Of a DNA stretch of 7,553 nt, positions 6,004 to 7,553 are shown in pieces. Position 1 is the first letter of the stretch; the number at the start of each line of letters is the position of its first letter. The stretch covers positions 1-7,553 of the forward strand of contig JAUVSA010000104.1 in the NCBI GenBank assembly GCA_030597345.1, given 5' to 3'. This DNA is from Bacillota bacterium (GTDB lineage: Bacteria; Armatimonadota; Hebobacteria; Hebobacterales; Hebobacteraceae). The notes under the pieces were generated by a model, which saw nothing but the letters and a program-made list of their open reading frames with translations, was not told where the DNA came from and searched no databases. Both the position numbers and the translations under genes were made by a program.

Positions 6004-6228
6004 TTCTATCAGCAGTCGAAAGCCGCCATCCAGAGGCGTGACCTCTACGATCTTGTGGCCTTCGGCCTTCACGCTCCGTGGGACACTGCGGATCGGCTCG
6101 CCGTCGTCCAGCAGTACCTCCAGGCACTGCCCGGCATCCATATCCTCCAGCCGAAGCTTTGTCTTCACCCAGTTCATAGGGCAGGGAGTTCCTCGCAGAT
6201 CGATCTTCAGATCAGGCTGTCGTGCCAT
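5992..6228 (-). CDS. tusA: TusA/SirA/YeeD-family sulfurtransferase
   Basis: A 78-residue single-domain sulfur-relay protein. It opens with the family strand (residues 7-12), then the active-site motif T14-P-C16-P-M-N, where C16 should carry the persulfide. The usual helix (W20-V-K-T-K-L), the D42-G-E-P turn and a closing strand follow. The second proline of the common CPxP motif is Asn here. ATG at 6228 is chosen because GGGAGAG lies 7 nt upstream; a TTG at 6249 would add seven residues without a better site. It overlaps the sulfite reductase gene by 17 nt, so the two are translationally linked. TusA could accept reduced sulfur made near the reductase and pass it to the adenylated carriers, or partner the YeeE-type permease as YeeD/TsuB does. 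Its last three codons and stop lie in an inverted-repeat arm. Confidence 0.9.
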   Translation of the reverse strand: MARQPDLKIDLRGTPCPMNWVKTKLRLEDMDAGQCLEVLLDDGEPIRSVPRSVKAEGHKIVEVTPLDGGFRLLIEAVS

Positions 6229-7240
6229 CGCTTTGCTCTCCCGACGCAAGGTTGCCGTAGGCAGGGAATGTGTCCACCAGCCCTCGGTAGAGAATGCGGC
6301 GCCACTTTGGCTTCTCCAGGTCGGCCGCAGTCAGCAAGTCATTGCCGACGATTCCGTGCAGCGCCCGGCGGTAGCAGTCGATCCCAACCCGATCGAGAGT
6401 GTTGCCCAGGCGCTCGCCTCTGGTGCCGTGCAGTCTGTACCACTCGATGGTGGTCTCGATCACGGCTGACACTTGCTCGTCTGTCACGAATTCCGCGATC
6501 GGATAGGCCGCATGGGGGGGCTTTCCGTGCGTGCCGCCGACGAAGACTGCGTGTCCGGTGCGCTTCGGCACCATGGCGTCAAACGGACAAACCTTGATGC
6601 AGTCGCCACAGGAGATGCACCGGTCGAGATCCCGAGCCGGCAAGTCGTCGTCTCCCATGCGGAGTGCGTCGTCCTCGCAGACACTTATGCACAGCGTACA
6701 CTGTGTGCAGTTCTCGGGGACCAGTTGGGGTTCCACGATCCCCTGGAAGCCGAGGTCCGTCATGCGGGACTTCACACAATCTCGGACGCAGCCCGCGAAA
6801 CAAGTCTTGAACTTGTGAGGTGTGTCCTGTCCGAAGAAACGAGCAGTCGACTCCAGCGCGAGGCGCTGGGTGTCAGTCCACGCGTTGGGATTGTACTCAC
6901 ATCCGCCGCAGGCAGTGGCCACGCGGAACCGCTTGCCACAGGAGGCGATCTCCTGTCCCGCCTCTGCCAGCTCTCGAACTACCGCGTCGAGGTCAGCGAG
7001 ATCCACATACGGGATCTCGGGAGATTGGCGCACGCTCAGATGCACCAAGCCCCGGCCGTACTTGCGGGCCACGGCGGCCACTCTCTCCAACCGCTCGGAC
7101 GTGAGTCTCCCGCCGGGGGCCTTGCAGCGGATGGTGATCTTCCCTTTCTGTCGCTGCGGAATGAAGCCCCCGGCCTTGAGCTCCTCCGCGCGGGCTTCTA
7201 TCGCATCCTTCCGATCACCGTTGGTCTTCTTCGATGTCAT
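6212..7240 (-). CDS. Small siroheme sulfite (nitrite) reductase with two [4Fe-4S] ferredoxin sites
   Basis: A 342-residue protein of the sulfite/nitrite reductase family, in the compact class that fuses one reductase half to a ferredoxin domain (compare AsrC and small assimilatory-type reductases). In order: a ferredoxin-like half-domain (about 30-95); a siroheme/[4Fe-4S] site with C111-G-G-C114 and, in the AGCVRDC segment, C151-x3-C155; two classical clusters, C178-x2-C181-x2-C184-x3-C188 and C208-x2-C211-x2-C214-x3-C218; then a reductase C-terminal region. The family usually has C-x5-C for the first cysteine pair; here it is C-x2-C. It should reduce sulfite to sulfide with six electrons in the cytoplasm, using internal ferredoxin clusters. 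The start ATG has GGGAG 8 nt upstream, and the stop overlaps tusA. Context (cysteine synthase, TusA, carriers) favours sulfite over nitrite. No separate flavoprotein subunit is in view. Confidence 0.9.
   Translation of the reverse strand: MTSKKTNGDRKDAIEARAEELKAGGFIPQRQKGKITIRCKAPGGRLTSERLERVAAVARKYGRGLVHLSVRQSPEIPYVDLADLDAVVRELAEAGQEIASCGKRFRVATACGGCEYNPNAWTDTQRLALESTARFFGQDTPHKFKTCFAGCVRDCVKSRMTDLGFQGIVEPQLVPENCTQCTLCISVCEDDALRMGDDDLPARDLDRCISCGDCIKVCPFDAMVPKRTGHAVFVGGTHGKPPHAAYPIAEFVTDEQVSAVIETTIEWYRLHGTRGERLGNTLDRVGIDCYRRALHGIVGNDLLTAADLEKPKWRRILYRGLVDTFPAYGNLASGEQSDGTTA
6236..6242 (-). promoter_or_regulatory. Shine-Dalgarno GGGAGAG that decides the tusA start
   Basis: GGGAGAG on the minus strand, 7 nt before the ATG at 6228 and inside the end of the sulfite reductase gene. 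It argues for the inner ATG over the TTG at 6249, which lies upstream of this site. Confidence 0.6.
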
Positions 7241-7287
7241 CGTTCCATCTCCCGAATGAGCTAGACATGTTCGCGATCAAGAATGAA

Positions 7288-7305
7288 GGGAGGCGAGTCC
7301 CTCCC
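7288..7305. repeat. Small inverted repeat GGGAGG/CCTCCC
   Basis: GGGAGG (7288-7293) and CCTCCC (7300-7305) form a 6-bp stem with a 6-nt loop, immediately beside the palindromic element at 7304-7364. It is short enough to be chance, and no function can be assigned. Confidence 0.35.
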
Positions 7306-7364
7306 GTAGGGCACAAGCTTGCTTGTGCCATGTTCTCTGGCAGGAGCAAGCTCCTGCCCTACGG
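7304..7364. repeat. 61-bp palindromic element with two inner hairpins
   Basis: The outer ends CCGTAGGGCA (7304-7313) and TGCCCTACGG (7355-7364) are perfect reverse complements. Inside are two perfect 9-bp hairpins with 2-nt loops: GGCACAAGC-TT-GCTTGTGCC (7310-7329) and GGCAGGAGC-AA-GCTCCTGCC (7339-7358). GAGTCC occurs on both sides (7295-7300, 7364-7369), which could be a trace of target duplication but slightly overlaps the right end. It lies between the cysteine synthase and sulfite reductase genes. The form fits a REP/MITE-like repeat; there is no following U-tract, so it is not a classical terminator, though it may reduce read-through or protect mRNA ends. Confidence 0.75.
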
Positions 7365-7400
7365 AGTCCATGTCTTTTCTGATGTTCACCGCGACGATGT

Positions 7401-7553
7401 TTAGGACGGTGTGGCTACCCGGGCGCGTCGGCGCGCGGCGGCCCTCACCCCGTCGGTGAAGTCGAAGTAAGGCTCGAGACTCGAATAACGCTCTCCAGTG
7501 TCCGGCAGGATCACGACCACTCGCTTGCGTGGTCCTAGCTCCTCGGCGATCTG
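7401..7553 (-). CDS. cysK: Cysteine synthase, C-terminal fragment (gene continues beyond right edge)
   Basis: Only the last 50 residues are in the window, ending at TAA (7401-7403). The segment V-V-V-I-L-P-D-T-G-E-R-Y-S-S is the C-terminal signature of O-acetylserine sulfhydrylases and related PLP enzymes (CysK/CysM), which make cysteine from an activated serine and a sulfur donor. About 25 further residues, rich in Ala and Arg near the end, follow the GERY motif. Many CysK proteins stop soon after it, so this tail is somewhat long. The catalytic lysine and the substrate-choosing loop lie outside the window, so sulfide-using CysK and carrier-using CysM cannot be told apart. It is 160 bp upstream of the sulfite reductase gene on the same strand, fitting a supply of reduced sulfur for cysteine. 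Confidence 0.85.
   Translation of the reverse strand, partial: QIAEELGPRKRVVVILPDTGERYSSLEPYFDFTDGVRAAARRRARVATPS

Noticed and set aside
6473..7264. Plus-strand frame of 263 codons opposite sulfite reductase
   Set aside because: It is antisense to the reductase, whose cysteine motifs and ferredoxin clusters prove the minus-strand reading.

Overview
The window comes from a GC-rich bacterial chromosome. Every gene lies on the minus strand, so the segment is transcribed from right to left. Spacing is tight, with ATGA/GTGA stop-start overlaps, GTG starts and clear Shine-Dalgarno sites. I cannot place the organism. The CysO/Mec pair recalls Actinobacteria, but the NIL protein, the small ferredoxin-type sulfite reductase and this type of threonine synthase also occur together in Chloroflexi, Armatimonadota and thermophilic Firmicutes-like lineages. 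No rRNA, tRNA, CRISPR array, transposase or prophage gene is visible.

In transcription order the layout is: (1) 7553-7401, the C-terminal end of a cysteine synthase; (2) a 160-bp gap holding a 61-bp palindromic element; (3) a small siroheme/ferredoxin sulfite reductase (7240-6212) overlapping a TusA-type sulfurtransferase (6228-5992); (4) a 196-bp gap full of interleaved inverted repeats, one of which supplies the end of tusA; (5) a compact block of threonine synthase (5795-4533), JAMM peptidase Mec (4536-3994), CysO-like carrier (3984-3694), stand-alone NIL-domain protein (3629-3390), MoeB/ThiF-type E1 (3332-2490) and a second MoaD/ThiS-type carrier (2493-2203); (6) a 133-bp gap with nothing I can name; (7) a YeeE/YedE (TsuA-like) thiosulfate/sulfur-compound permease (2069-1065); (8) a membrane glycosyltransferase of the GT-C/GT87 kind (1058-1), open at the left edge and probably unrelated to sulfur.

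The genes fit one pathway. Sulfur enters through the permease or as sulfite, is reduced by the sulfite reductase, and may be relayed by TusA. It would then be loaded as a thiocarboxylate on a ubiquitin-like carrier that the E1 has adenylated, and passed to a PLP enzyme that makes cysteine or possibly homocysteine. The CysO-like carrier ends in Gly-Gly plus a five-residue tail (GPACG), so it should be inactive until trimmed, and the JAMM peptidase gene sits directly upstream of it. The second carrier ends in a bare Gly-Gly. This resembles the known Mec-CysO-CysM system (Mycobacterium tuberculosis), QbsD/QbsE (Pseudomonas) and HcyD/HcyS/HcyF/MetY with Sir (Wolinella). Here, however, the block is led by a threonine synthase-type PLP enzyme and also contains a NIL protein and a second carrier. 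That combination is the most interesting part of the window.
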